64,000 bases of DNA from Spiroplasma turonicum. Its GTDB lineage: Bacteria > Bacillota_I > Bacilli_A > Mycoplasmatales > Mycoplasmataceae. The stretch is from NCBI RefSeq assembly GCF_001262715.1, contig NZ_CP012328.1, positions 558,001 through 622,000 of the forward strand, written 5' to 3'. Of this stretch, positions 32,165 to 41,695 are shown piece after piece. The notes under the pieces were generated by a model that saw only the letters and a list, made by a program, of their open reading frames with translations, had not been told where the DNA came from and made no database searches. Within the stretch, counting starts at the first letter, position 1. Every line of letters starts with the position of its first letter. A program made the position numbers and the translations under genes.

Positions 32165-33043
32165 TTATATATTAAAATAGATACCTTCTTTTATTAAATT
32201 ATTCAGTTTTTTTCCTACTGCACCCTCTCTAACATTTTCAATTACTTCCTTAGCAAGTGATTTTAATTTAAATATTGCATTATCAACTGCAAATGAATTT
32301 TTGAAATCTTCAAACATACAAATATCATTTACATTATCTCCAAATACATATAAATCATCTTCTTGAACACTTAAATGTCTTAAAAGTTTTCTTAAGCCAT
32401 AACTTTTAGTAACATCCTTTTTGTAAATTTCGATTTTTGCACCACTAGGATAATCAAATTGTACACTTTGTAAGTTCAATTTATTTACTAATTTATTTGC
32501 TAAATTAATTTTGTCAGAAGTATTACAGTCCAATACAATATTTACAAACTCATTATCATTTTTAACTGACTCATCAATTAATTCTCTTATTGAGTTATAT
32601 ATATAAAAAGTTTTATTATTTTCATTATCATCAAATTTTATTTTAGCATCACTTGTACAAAAATGTTTATATCATGGATCATTTTTTATTATATGAGCTC
32701 TAAAATCATTATGCATAACAAAATCAATTTTATTTTTATGAAATTCTTCCATTATTAATTTTATTTCATCTTTTTTAAAATGATTTTTAAAGATATATTT
32801 TTTTGTAATTGGATCTATTACAGAAGAACCATTTGAACAAACTATTGGTAACTTGATATTTAATTCATCAACTAAAAAATCAACAAGAAAATAATTTCTT
32901 CCAGTTACTAATGTAAGCGCATTATTAGATTTATTTTGAAATTCTAATAAACTTAACTTGTTTTCTTTTGATATTTCATCTCATTTATAAAGAATTGTTC
33001 CATCAATATCAGTTGCTGCAATTCTTTTTATAGTATCAACCAT
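32165..33043 (-). CDS. Cof-type HAD family phosphatase
   Basis: 292 aa. HAD motif I AATDIDGTIL (residues 9-18) with the two catalytic Asp, motif II LVTGRN, a large C2 cap domain (about residues 85-200), and motif IV VFGDNVNDICMFE, all typical of Cof/YcsE-like sugar-phosphate or flavin phosphatases. The exact substrate is unknown. Several TGA Trp codons. ATG 33043 follows AAGAAGG. Upstream lies engB on the same strand, 25 bases away. Confidence 0.9.
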
Positions 33044-33068
33044 TTTTCAACCTTCTTTTATTTATATT

Positions 33069-33665
33069 TTATAAAAATAGAGTCTTAAATTTATCTAAAA
33101 CATTAACAAAGTTATCTTTATTAACTGATGAAATTGATAAGAACTCATCACCTTCACTTAATTTAAGTGTTTCTTTAATAAGTTTTTCATTTTTTTTAAT
33201 ATCATTTTTTTTACATTTATCTTTTTTTGTAGCTATAATAAAAACTTTTTTGCTATGATACTTAAAAAAATTATACATTTCAATGTCATCGTTTGTTGGT
33301 TTATGTCTTAGATCTACTAACTGACAAATGAACTTTAAATTATCTCTATTTGTAAGATATTCATCCATCATTTTTGCAAAACTTATTTTTAAATCATTAC
33401 TCACTCTTGCAAATCCATAACCAGGAGCATCGACAATTCTAAACTCACCATTATTTATTTCAAAAAAATTTAAAAGTCTAGTTTTACCAGGGGTCGATGA
33501 TGTTTTAGCTAATTTTTTATTATTTGTTAATGAATTTATAAAAGTTGATTTACCGACATTACTTCTACCAATAAAACAAACTTCCTTAATTGAATCTTGA
33601 ATTCAACCTTCCTTACTTGCAGCAGATTTTATAAACTTTGCATTTTTAATAATTAACGACTCCAT
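33069..33665 (-). CDS. engB: Ribosome biogenesis GTP-binding protein EngB (YsxC/YihA)
   Basis: 198 aa GTPase needed for 50S assembly. G1 is FIGRSNVGKSTFIN (about residues 31-44), G2/T region STPGKTRLLNFF, G3 VDAPGYGFA, G4 TKKDK, and the expected C-terminal SSV for G5. One TGA Trp at residue 21. No clear ribosome-binding site; the ATG lies 1 base after the upstream stop, so it depends on translational coupling. Confidence 0.95.
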
Positions 33666-33666
33666 A

Positions 33667-33990
33667 TTAATATTTTAAAATCTTTTTATAAGGTTTTATA
33701 GTTTTTTTAAATTCTTTTGCAATTCTTTTTATATCCATTTCTTCAGTTGGTTTTAACAATATAACATCATAATAGTATTTATTTAACTTATCAACATAAT
33801 CTTTTTGCTTGTTAATTTTCATTTCTAAAATCAGATTTTTCTTGTCAGTTGTATCAAAATAATTGATTAATGATTCTAATACTCTTTCTTCCATTTGTAA
33901 GTAACTAAAAAAATCTTCTTTTTTAAGCTTGTTTAAATTTGCTTTTGAAAATGCTTTTTGTTCTTCTTTGTTTAAAAAATACTCTAACAT
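33667..33990 (-). CDS. Small helical protein of unknown function coupled to engB
   Basis: 107 aa, no TGA codons, soluble, Lys/Glu-rich and probably all-helical with Leu heptads. No signal peptide or motif. It ends 1 base before the engB ATG, so translation of the two is linked. AAGGAG lies about 13 bases before ATG 33990, a long spacing. Confidence 0.72.
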   Translation of the reverse strand: MLEYFLNKEEQKAFSKANLNKLKKEDFFSYLQMEERVLESLINYFDTTDKKNLILEMKINKQKDYVDKLNKYYYDVILLKPTEEMDIKRIAKEFKKTIKPYKKILKY

Positions 33991-34260
33991 AATCCAATGT
34001 CTCCTTTATATAATTTTACATTTTTTTAAACACATATAAAGTGTTTATTTAATAAAATTAATTTATAACTCTATATATTATATATATAAATAAACAAAAA
34101 ACCTAGTTAAACTAGGTTTAAAACATTAGGAATTTTATTGATAAGAAATGCTAATTCTTGAATATTAAACAATGTAAGAATGTTAATTTATAACAATCCT
34201 TTCCAATAAAAATTATATTATTAATACTTTAGATTTTTATTTTTTAATGTGAAATAAATT
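33991..34260. other. Non-coding stretch with a terminator
   Basis: No gene with a convincing start is seen. A hairpin for the RpiR gene lies at 34099-34119. On the minus strand a 26-codon frame between about 34200 and 34107 has no ATG/GTG start and is not called. The rest is AT-rich with several short inverted repeats. Confidence 0.4.
34099..34119 (-). terminator. Terminator downstream of the RpiR-family gene
   Basis: 8-bp stem AAACCTAG / CTAGGTTT with a 5-base loop, followed by a T run on the minus strand. It is about 140 bases beyond the regulator's stop. Confidence 0.75.
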
Positions 34261-35061
34261 TTAATTTATACACAATTTATTAAAATTTACTTTGTGTCTA
34301 TTTAGTTCTAATAATTTATAATAAATAATTCTTAAATAATAAAGAACTGCAAAGTATGATTCGTCGTTAGATTTATTAATAGATTCATTGACTGGTAATT
34401 TCAAAGTAAGATCTTTATTTTTTATTAATTCATTTTCATTTTCATTTGTTATTATTAATGTATTTATGTTTTTATAATTTAATTTTTCAATTATATTAGA
34501 ATAGTCATTTTCTTTTAATGAATATGAAATTACAATTGCAATATCATTTGAATTGATAATTTCTGTAAAAGACTGTTGACATGTTAAATCTGCTACATAA
34601 AATGTTTTAAGATTAATTTTAATAAGTCAATTAATAAATAAATGTATTAAAAATGAATCATTACCAGTTCCAAAAATGTAAATATTTTTTGCTTCATTTA
34701 TAGAATTTACAATACGTTCAATTCTATTTTTAGAATAAAATGCAGCTCCATTTATAGAATTTACTACAACATCAGTTAACATGCATCTAACTTCTTCGTA
34801 TGGTGCTTCATTTTGTTCATCCATTATTTTTTTATGTGTTTGGATTGTTCAATATAAACTTTTATATCCAGTTAAACCTATTTTTTTACAAAACCTTGTA
34901 ATTGTAGATGCACTGGTGTTTGTTAACTTAGACACATCAAAAATTGTATAATTATCTAAATTTTCAAAATTATTTCCAATAAACTCAGCTATTACTTTAA
35001 AACTAATATTATCTGAGTGTTTTGCTATTTGATTAATTTGATTTAAGATACTTTTCATCAT
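34261..35061 (-). CDS. MurR/RpiR family transcriptional regulator
   Basis: 266 aa. The N-terminal HTH_6 domain is clear (residues 1-75, with TNTSASTITRFCKKIGLTGYKSL as the recognition helix region). A SIS sugar-phosphate-binding domain follows (about 110-240, starting IYIFGTGNDSFL). Such regulators sense phosphorylated amino sugars. ATG 35061 or 35058 is preferred; a GTG at 35073 is possible. It starts 30 bases after mupG on the same strand, so it likely controls that gene in response to MurNAc-6-P or a related ligand. Confidence 0.88.
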
Positions 35062-35090
35062 ATTGAATTTCACTACTTTCTGTAAAATTA

Positions 35091-36191
35091 TTAAATGATA
35101 TTAAACCTAAATTTATTTCATGGTTTAATATTTCTTAACAGTAGTAAATCATCTGATGATATTTGCCCTATTTTATTTACTGTATTATCAAAATTTTTAT
35201 AATTATCTTTAAGTACTATTAACACTTCTTTTTGGTAGTGTTTATTATTGGAATTTATAATACAAACATCCCCAAAGTTATAAGTGTTATTGATATTATT
35301 AGGTTTAATATCATCTTTAAATACTACCCTTGGTTGAGTTGAACGAATGAAGTTTTCATTTGCGTCTCCTCTTCAGAAATGATTGTTAAAATTTATTATT
35401 TCCAATTCATAATCAGTGACATTTTTTTCTAATTTGATGTCAAATTCAAAAACATTATCAAATTTTATTTCTTTAATACTTTTAATTTCTTCTTCACTTA
35501 ATGGCTGATTCCCGACATAAATTGTTTCAAATAAATTTGTTGATAAAGCTAATTTTATTTGATTTTTTAATTTCAGATTTCTGTAACTTTCACAACTAAC
35601 TAATTTACTAACATCGTATTTTTGAGGTCCTTTTTTTCCAAAATCCGATCCCACAAAACAACTAACTTCAATATCTAAATCTCTAAAAATTTTAGTAGAT
35701 TCTAAAAAAAGTTCATCTGAAAGTGCACTATCTGCTAATGGATAAAAATTATGACATCCAAATAATCTGTCTTTATTTGGCATAAAATCACAAATATTAG
35801 TTACAAAATGATCGTTATTACTTGCATTAATCTGAATATCTAAACCTTGATAAGTAGTTTGTGCTACTTTTTGAGCCAATAAAGGCACATCTAATCTAAC
35901 ACAATCAATTCCTTTTGTTATAAAGAATGAAAGATCATTATCAGTAATGTTATACATTTTTAATGTAACATCTGCAATATCAACTACTGTATAATAACCC
36001 AATTCTTTTGCATACAATATTGTTCTTTCATAATATTCTAATAATGATTTATCAGGTTTTTCACCTAATTGAAGAATTGATAAAAACACTTTTCTAAAAC
36101 CAGAATCATAACATTTTTTTAAATAAGTTTTTGTTTCTTCTTCAGTAAAATGTTCAGGATAAACTGAAATACCAAGATTTTTATTTCTCAT
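35091..36191 (-). CDS. mupG: MupG / DUF871 TIM-barrel protein (6-phospho-N-acetylmuramidase-like)
   Basis: 366 aa. The start NLGISVYPEHFTEEETKTYLKK and the segments GFRKVFLSILQ, DIADVTL and CHNFYPLADSALS match the DUF871/MupG family (N-terminal TIM barrel, C-terminal cyclophilin-like domain). In staphylococci and bacilli MupG hydrolyses MurNAc-6-P-GlcNAc during wall recycling. This organism should have no peptidoglycan, so a dietary or host-microbiota disaccharide or another substrate is likely. Two TGA Trp codons. An RpiR regulator follows. Start after AGAGAGG. Confidence 0.88.
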
Positions 36192-36253
36192 AAAGTTATA
36201 CCTCTCTGTTCGTAATTATTAAAAAAACCAACAACTTTATTTTAATATAAAAA

Positions 36254-36273
36254 ATAAGTTTTTAACAACTTAT
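36254..36273 (-). terminator. Terminator downstream of the 36305 membrane gene
   Basis: 7-bp stem ATAAGTT / AACTTAT with a 6-base loop and a T run on the minus strand. Confidence 0.65.
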
Positions 36274-36304
36274 AATTTTATATTTTTATTGGTATAATAT
36301 ATTG

Positions 36305-36856
36305 CTAATTTTTTTCTAAAATTATAAAATTATTTAGAAAATCTTTTAATTTATAATCATATTTAAACTTGATAGTTGTTTTAGCGCCATCATCAAAGTG
36401 AGTTAAAAATAGTTTTTTTCTTTTTAAATCATTGTCAATATTAAGTATTTCTTTCTTTTTAATTACATTGTTTATAGTTATTAGGTTGTCTTCATAAATA
36501 ATAATATATAGTGATTCATTATATTTATAAAGTAATAAAATTAGACATAATATATATAAAATATATGAAACATAAAAAATTGTAAAAATTAGAGGTATAA
36601 AATTATAAATATTAATATATATGATCGATAAAATAAATGTTATTATATTTGCTATAATTATTAACAAATTTAAAAATAAAAAATTTAATATAAACAATAA
36701 AATAAGAACTTTATTTTTGTAATAAATAGTTGATTTAAATTTTTTTAATTTGTTTAATTTAAGTGATAGATCAATTACAAAATAAAAACTAATTATAGCA
36801 ATTATTAAAAATAAGACAAAACCAGTTATTAAACTAACTATATTAAAATTTGGCAT
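36305..36856 (-). CDS. Four-segment membrane protein with C-terminal PH-like domain
   Basis: 183 aa. Three to four hydrophobic segments lie in residues 8-110, including one pair of very long Ile/Leu stretches. The last 70 residues alternate short strands (SLYIIIYEDNLITINN, KKLFLTHFDDGAKTTIKF) in the style of bacterial PH domains (YcxB/YdbT-like). Function unknown. Its start lies 1 base after the stop of the upstream gene, with AAAGGAG inside that gene. The partner has the same membrane-plus-beta layout. Confidence 0.75.
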   Translation of the reverse strand: MPNFNIVSLITGFVLFLIIAIISFYFVIDLSLKLNKLKKFKSTIYYKNKVLILLFILNFLFLNLLIIIANIITFILSIIYINIYNFIPLIFTIFYVSYILYILCLILLLYKYNESLYIIIYEDNLITINNVIKKKEILNIDNDLKRKKLFLTHFDDGAKTTIKFKYDYKLKDFLNNFIILEKN

Positions 36857-36857
36857 T

Positions 36858-37370
36858 TTATTCTCCTTTCAATAATTTATTTATAGTGAAATATATTTTT
36901 AATGCATCATCTATTAAAAAAAATTTATCATTTTGAATTTTAATGAATACTGTATTTAACCATTCGCCATTTATGTATTTTTGATCTAGATAATAAGAGT
37001 CAATATTATTTATATTATATTTTATATATTCTTGTGAAAATAACACAACAATCGAAAAATTGGTTATATAGACATCAATTTTACTAATTAGTTTTTTGTT
37101 TATTTTCATTTTTTTTATTTTTATATTGTAAATTTTACAACTTAAACCTTTATAATAACAATTTTCATTTTCATTTAAGCTATAATTAATTTTAATTTTT
37201 TCTAATATAAATTCTTTCTTATATTTATTTATAAGATTAGTTTTTTTATCTATAAAAGTTTTTAATTTTTTATATTTTAATCTATTTATTAAGTACAAGA
37301 TTAATGCAATAACAAATGCTAAAAATCAAGTTATGAAAATTATTAATATAACAAAGTCAGAATTAGTCAT
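36858..37370 (-). CDS. Membrane-anchored protein with PH-like C-terminus
   Basis: 170 aa from ATG 37370. The N-terminal membrane segment (about residues 7-30) is only seen by reading TGA as Trp. A basic linker and helical segment follow (30-80), then a beta-rich C-terminal half (IYNIKIKKMKI, VYITNFSIVVLFSQEYIKYN, TVFIKIQNDKFFLID) resembling a bacterial PH domain. It forms a coupled two-gene unit with the membrane protein downstream. No function is known. Confidence 0.72.
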
Positions 37371-37390
37371 TTTTTTATTACCATTCTATA

Positions 37391-37855
37391 TTATTTAAAG
37401 TTATAAGGATAATTTTTTTCTAAAAATTCTTTTCAACCTGGGTTTGGACTATGTTTAGGATAAATGCTTAAAAAATCCCTTCTAGCTTTATTATAATCAG
37501 AATTAGTTAAAAACCCTTTATTAACCAAATACATAAATACAATACTCGCACTTCTGTTAACACCTCATATACAATGAATATAAATAACTTTATTTTCAAT
37601 ATTATTATCGATTAAATTAAATACATCTTTAATTAAATTTATATCTAATGAATCAACATAAGGATAATCTTCAAATCTATAATAGTATTTGTTTTTATCT
37701 TTCATTTTAATTTTATTTTCATTTATTACATTAATGTTTTTTGACAACATTTTTTCATCAAATGTTTCTTCAGCACATGAAATAACTAAATCAGCATTAT
37801 ATACAGTACTATTCATGTCACCTAAATAAAGGTTTTCAATAATTTTTTTAGACAT
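37391..37855 (-). CDS. Dual-specificity-type protein phosphatase
   Basis: 154 aa. The P-loop HCIWGVNRS (His94-Cys95-x5-Arg101) is the CX5R signature, with one TGA Trp inside it. An N-terminal IIENLYLGDM strand is typical of small dual-specificity phosphatases, where the general acid Asp is usually in a DYPY-like loop; FEDYPYVD near residue 65 fits. Probable substrate is a phospho-Ser/Thr/Tyr protein. Ribosome-binding site AAAGGAT. It is divergent from the alpha/beta hydrolase gene. Confidence 0.9.
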
Positions 37856-37868
37856 ATTAATCCTTTCT

Positions 37869-37920
37869 AAAATATTTTAATAATTTAAAAACTTATTTTA
37901 TGATTTTATTAAAATATTTT
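37869..37920. promoter_or_regulatory. 15-bp inverted repeat between divergent genes
   Basis: AAAATATTTTAATAA (37869-37883) and TTATTAAAATATTTT (37906-37920) are exact inverted copies with a 22-base spacer. They lie between the phosphatase (minus) and hydrolase (plus) starts. Both arms are pure A/T, so the significance is uncertain. An operator for both promoters is one possibility. Confidence 0.4.
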
Positions 37921-37970
37921 TTTTATAGTAATTTTATTTTACAATAATATATAGAAAAGGAGGTAAAATT

Positions 37971-38975
37971 ATGGAATATAAAAAACATTATAGGAATTTA
38001 AAGAAATACCATTACAATTGGTTTAATATTACTTTTGTAATTTTACTATTTCCTTTAGTGATTTTATTAAGTTGAATATGTTCGAAAGTATTTAGGGTGT
38101 ATTTATTTAAGTATAAACGATCAGGTTTAAATGATAATAATATTGAAATTAATAGTTATGAAGAATTGTTGTGTGAATTAAAAAAACACAATGTAAATGA
38201 CTTTGACATACCAAAAGATCAAATTAAAGAATTTTTTATAGGTTATACTTCAAAACAAATTAGTTCATTAATTTTAAGAAATCAAAATAGTAATAAATGA
38301 ATTGTTGGCTTACATGGTTTTAAAAGAAATAAATATTTTGCATTAAGAAACATATTTCATTTCTATAAACAAGGATATAATATTTTAACATTTGATGCAT
38401 ATGCTCATGGAAAGACATATGGTACTAAATCAGATTTTGGTTATACAAATGCTATTGTATTAGATGAAGTAATAAAATGAATAAAAATGTGTTATAAGGT
38501 AGAAGAAATTGGAGTATTTGGAGTTAGTATGGGTGCAAGTACATCATTGTTATTTGCAAATAAATATTATAAAAACAATAAAGTAGATTGAATAATTGCA
38601 GATTGTGCATTTAGTGAAGTAATTCCACAAATAAGATACTTTTTAAAAAGAGCTTTGAAATTACCTTGATGATTAATGTCTTTTAATATTAATAAAAACT
38701 TTAAAAAATATACTGATGTTGATTTAAAAGAAGTTAATTTACTTATAAAAAATGATGATTTAAATGATCTTAAAATACTATATATTCATGGTAAAGAAGA
38801 TGATTTTGTATTATATGATAATTCAATAGTCTTATATTATTTAAAAACATCAATTGAGAATAAAAAAATTAGTAAACTTGAACTTTTTGAAAATGCAAAA
38901 CATTCAGGTTCATTATGAATTAATTTAAAGAGATACAGAGAAAAAACAACTAATTTTGCTAAAGGAAAATGTTAA
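37971..38975 (+). CDS. Alpha/beta hydrolase with N-terminal membrane anchor
   Basis: 334 aa. A membrane segment (residues 22-40) precedes an alpha/beta hydrolase domain. The oxyanion strand WIVGLHGFKRNK and the nucleophile elbow GVSMGAS (Ser186) are clear. The Asp is likely in YIHGKEDDFV and the His in NAKHSGSL. This matches bacterial YqkD/BEM46-like hydrolases; the substrate is unknown. Many TGA Trp codons. ATG 37971 follows AAAGGAGG, an unusually strong ribosome-binding site. Confidence 0.9.
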
Positions 38976-38986
38976 ATAAAATAAAA

Positions 38987-39010
38987 AAATGTAGTCATAA
39001 GACTACATTT
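38987..39010. terminator. Bidirectional terminator
   Basis: 10-bp stem AAATGTAGTC / GACTACATTT with an ATAA loop, flanked by A and T runs. It lies between the convergent hydrolase and S1-domain genes. Confidence 0.88.
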
Positions 39011-39104
39011 TTAAATAAAATTTTTCAAGCTAATATAATAGAAATACAAATAATAAAGATATTATGTAACTACTACTATTTTAATGAAATCTTATTTATA
39101 ATTT

Positions 39105-39335
39105 TTAAACTCTTTTAAGAGAGATTTTTGCTTGTTTGTTTGCTTCATCAACTGATATAACATAACCATCAACAGTTTGTCCAACTGAAACAAATTCATT
39201 TACGTCAGAAACGTATTTGTCAGCTATTTCAGAAATATGAATTAAACCTTTGTAAACAGTTCCGTCAATATCAGCGTCACAGAATGCACCAAAGTTAACA
39301 GTTTTTGTAATAGTTACTTTAACAACTTTATTCAT
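39105..39335 (-). CDS. S1 RNA-binding domain protein (YugI/CvfD-like)
   Basis: 76 aa, essentially a single S1 OB-fold: VKVTITKTVNFGAFCDADIDGTVYKGLIHISEIADKY...V..G..VDGYVISVDEANKQAKISLKR is the family pattern. Small single-S1 proteins of this kind bind the ribosome or mRNA in Firmicutes (general stress protein 13 type). Ribosome-binding site AAGGAG. Monocistronic between a hairpin and a membrane protein gene. Confidence 0.9.
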   Translation of the reverse strand: MNKVVKVTITKTVNFGAFCDADIDGTVYKGLIHISEIADKYVSDVNEFVSVGQTVDGYVISVDEANKQAKISLKRV

Positions 39336-39421
39336 TTAATAGTTCTCCTTCACTATTACTATACATTGTTTTTATTGAAATAACCATAATATTATAAATT
39401 TTTTAGAAATATCAACTAACT

Positions 39422-40168
39422 TTATTGATTTTTTTTAATTAGTTTATTACTTAAAAAATTATATAAGTATGTAAAACCAACCATAACTGAAATAATTAAA
39501 AAGAATGCAATAAAAAATCAACCAATTCCAGGTATACCTAAAGGTCCAGATGAATTATGAATATTTAAAAAGAAATAAGGATATCAAGTGTTTCCACCAC
39601 CAGGCTTTTCATATAATGATGAATTAGATTTATAACGAAGTTCTCCTTTTATTAATGAGAAAATACAATAACCAAATAATATTACAAATTGAATTCAAAA
39701 TTTTTTAATGAAGAATTGATTTAATATTATTGTATTTTTATTGTTCATAAAAAATATAAAATAAATTATAAATGCAATTGGAGTAATTATGTGATTAACT
39801 ACTGTTGCAAAAGCATCATATGGATGTGTTGGAAAACCAGTATCTAAAGGTACTAGTATAAAATTATACACAATAAATGTAATTGTTATCATAACAGAAA
39901 ATGTTAAAGCAGTTGTTTGACTTAAAAATTTATTGTAACCTTCTTTTTTTGGTTGTATAGCAGCTCACAATAATCATATTTGACATAAAACATTAGATAT
40001 TAATGTAAATGTTGTAAAATAATCTAATGAATAAATTTCATAGTTAAAATTATAAACATCTAAATCATGTCTAGAAAATAATTTATAAAAATAATAAGTA
40101 TAAATTGAAATAAAAGAAAGTATTCCAAATACATACTTATAGGTAATTTTAAACATATTATATTTCAT
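39422..40168 (-). CDS. Six-segment membrane protein (Pr6Pr / FAR-17a-like)
   Basis: 248 aa with about six hydrophobic segments and several TGA Trp codons. TFTLISNVLCQIWLL and the VVNHIITPIAFIIYFIFF segment are reminiscent of Pr6Pr and AIG1/FAR-17a integral membrane proteins, where the Asn-His-Pro feature is conserved. A SLIKGE-R-Y segment and a GNTWYPYFFLN loop follow. The biochemical role is unknown. Ribosome-binding site AAAGGAG. The family assignment is from memory of motifs. Confidence 0.75.
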
Positions 40169-40239
40169 TTTTTCTCCTTTTTATAGGTTTTATTTTATAA
40201 CAATATATATATAAAATATAATATTTATAGTAAAATATT

Positions 40240-41496
40240 TTATTCTTTAAATATGTATTTACTAGTTATAAGTGAAAATAATCAATATATAAAGATGATC
40301 AAAAAATTTATTAAGTATAGCTTATTTGAATTTGTATCATTGACAGATAAATAATTTAAAATTGTTGAATTTATAAATATTGTTAATGGTAAAAAAATAT
40401 TAAATATTAAATTTATTCAATTAATTTTTTTATACTCTATTAATTCTAAAATACTTGTAAAAATATAACTTAGCAACATTGTAGATAAAACTATATAAAC
40501 TAAATAACATAAAAAAGTAATCAAATCTGATTCATATCAATCATCTGAACTTTTCATTATTGGAGATAAAATTACATTTAAAAACATATCTATGAAAATA
40601 AAGAATATAAAAATTAAATAAATACTTAAATGTAACCAAAAAATTTTAATATTATATTTTTTTTTATTTAAAATTAAATTTATAATAAATAAAATAGTTG
40701 ATATTAAAAAAACACTTATTGGAAAAGTTCCGTAAAAAAATCTATTTAATGGTATTTCAGTTACATTAAATACTATACTAATTGATAAATATAAAATTAA
40801 TGAAAAAATAAATGCAGGGTATAAAAAATATGAAAATCTAGAAACATATAAACTAGTTATTTTTCATTTATTTACTTCATATTCATGTGAATGAACATCT
40901 TTATTATGTATTGAAAGAAAAAAACTTATTACAAATCAGCTATTAATATTATAATATTCATTTACTCTCTTCAGTATAAAAAAACTTTCTGATTTTTTAT
41001 GAGACATCCTACTTTTTTCTTTTTCAAAAGTATTTTCAATATTTCTTATAACAAGATTGCAAGATTGAATTAAATCACTATAATCGTGATCACTTAATAT
41101 TCTTGTAGTAACTTCATCAATTAATAAATTTAAATAAATTGGTTTATATTTGATTGAATTATATTCTTTTATATTAAGTTTAATTTTATTTGTATCGCCT
41201 AAATCTAGACTATTTTTTAAGTCTTTTAAATATTTTATAGTTATTTCAAATTCGAATAAAATATTGTTTCTTAAATTTTTTTTATAATCTTTTAAATTTT
41301 TTATATTATAAAATAAAATTGTTTTAATAGCGCCATAAAAAATAGAAAAAATTGATGCAAGAATTAATAATTTAAATGGACTAAATATTTTATAAATTAA
41401 TTCATTTGTATCAAATTTATCAACTCAAGAACTATATAAATAATATAAAAAAGCCATTATAGTTATAAAAACAATTTCATATATAATTTTTTTCAT
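40240..41496 (-). CDS. Large membrane protein of unknown function
   Basis: 418 aa, interrupted by seven TGA codons, so it is completely hidden under the standard code. It has two hydrophobic segments at the N-terminus (about 6-22 and 44-66), a hydrophilic helical region (about 70-185), and six more hydrophobic segments to the C-terminus. No motif is recognised. ATG 41496 follows AAAAGGATAA. A good promoter with a 15-base homopolymer tract upstream lies in front. Confidence 0.78.
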
Positions 41497-41520
41497 TATT
41501 TATTATCCTTTTCTTAAAAA

Positions 41521-41581
41521 ATTATACCTTATATACTTTTTGTTTCAATAGTTAAGTAATAAATGCTTTTTTTTTTTTTTT
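41521..41581 (-). promoter_or_regulatory. Promoter with upstream A15 tract
   Basis: On the minus strand TTGAAA (41543-41548) and TATAAT (41521-41526) are separated by 16 bases, a near-consensus promoter for the 418-aa membrane protein. A run of 15 A (41567-41581) lies 18 bases upstream of the -35 box. Such tracts can act as UP-like elements or be length-variable. Confidence 0.7.
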
Positions 41582-41611
41582 ATAATAAAAATGTATTTGA
41601 TATAAGTATAG

Positions 41612-41673
41612 AAAAAAAGGAATCTAAAAATGTCATTTTAAATAAAATATAAAAAATTTAGTTTCCTTTTTTT
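41612..41673 (-). terminator. Long-loop hairpin downstream of scrB
   Basis: AAAAAAAGGAATCTAAA and TTTAGTTTCCTTTTTTT pair over 17 bp with one mismatch and a 28-base loop, with a T-rich 3' side on the minus strand. It is the likely terminator of the sucrose unit. Confidence 0.65.
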
Positions 41674-41695
41674 AAATTAACAAAGAAATTGCTTG

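Noticed and set aside
34107-34200. 26-codon frame on the minus strand before the RpiR terminator
   Set aside because: The encoded residues look protein-like, but only non-standard ATT or TTG starts exist and the frame ends inside the terminator stem. Not supported as a gene.
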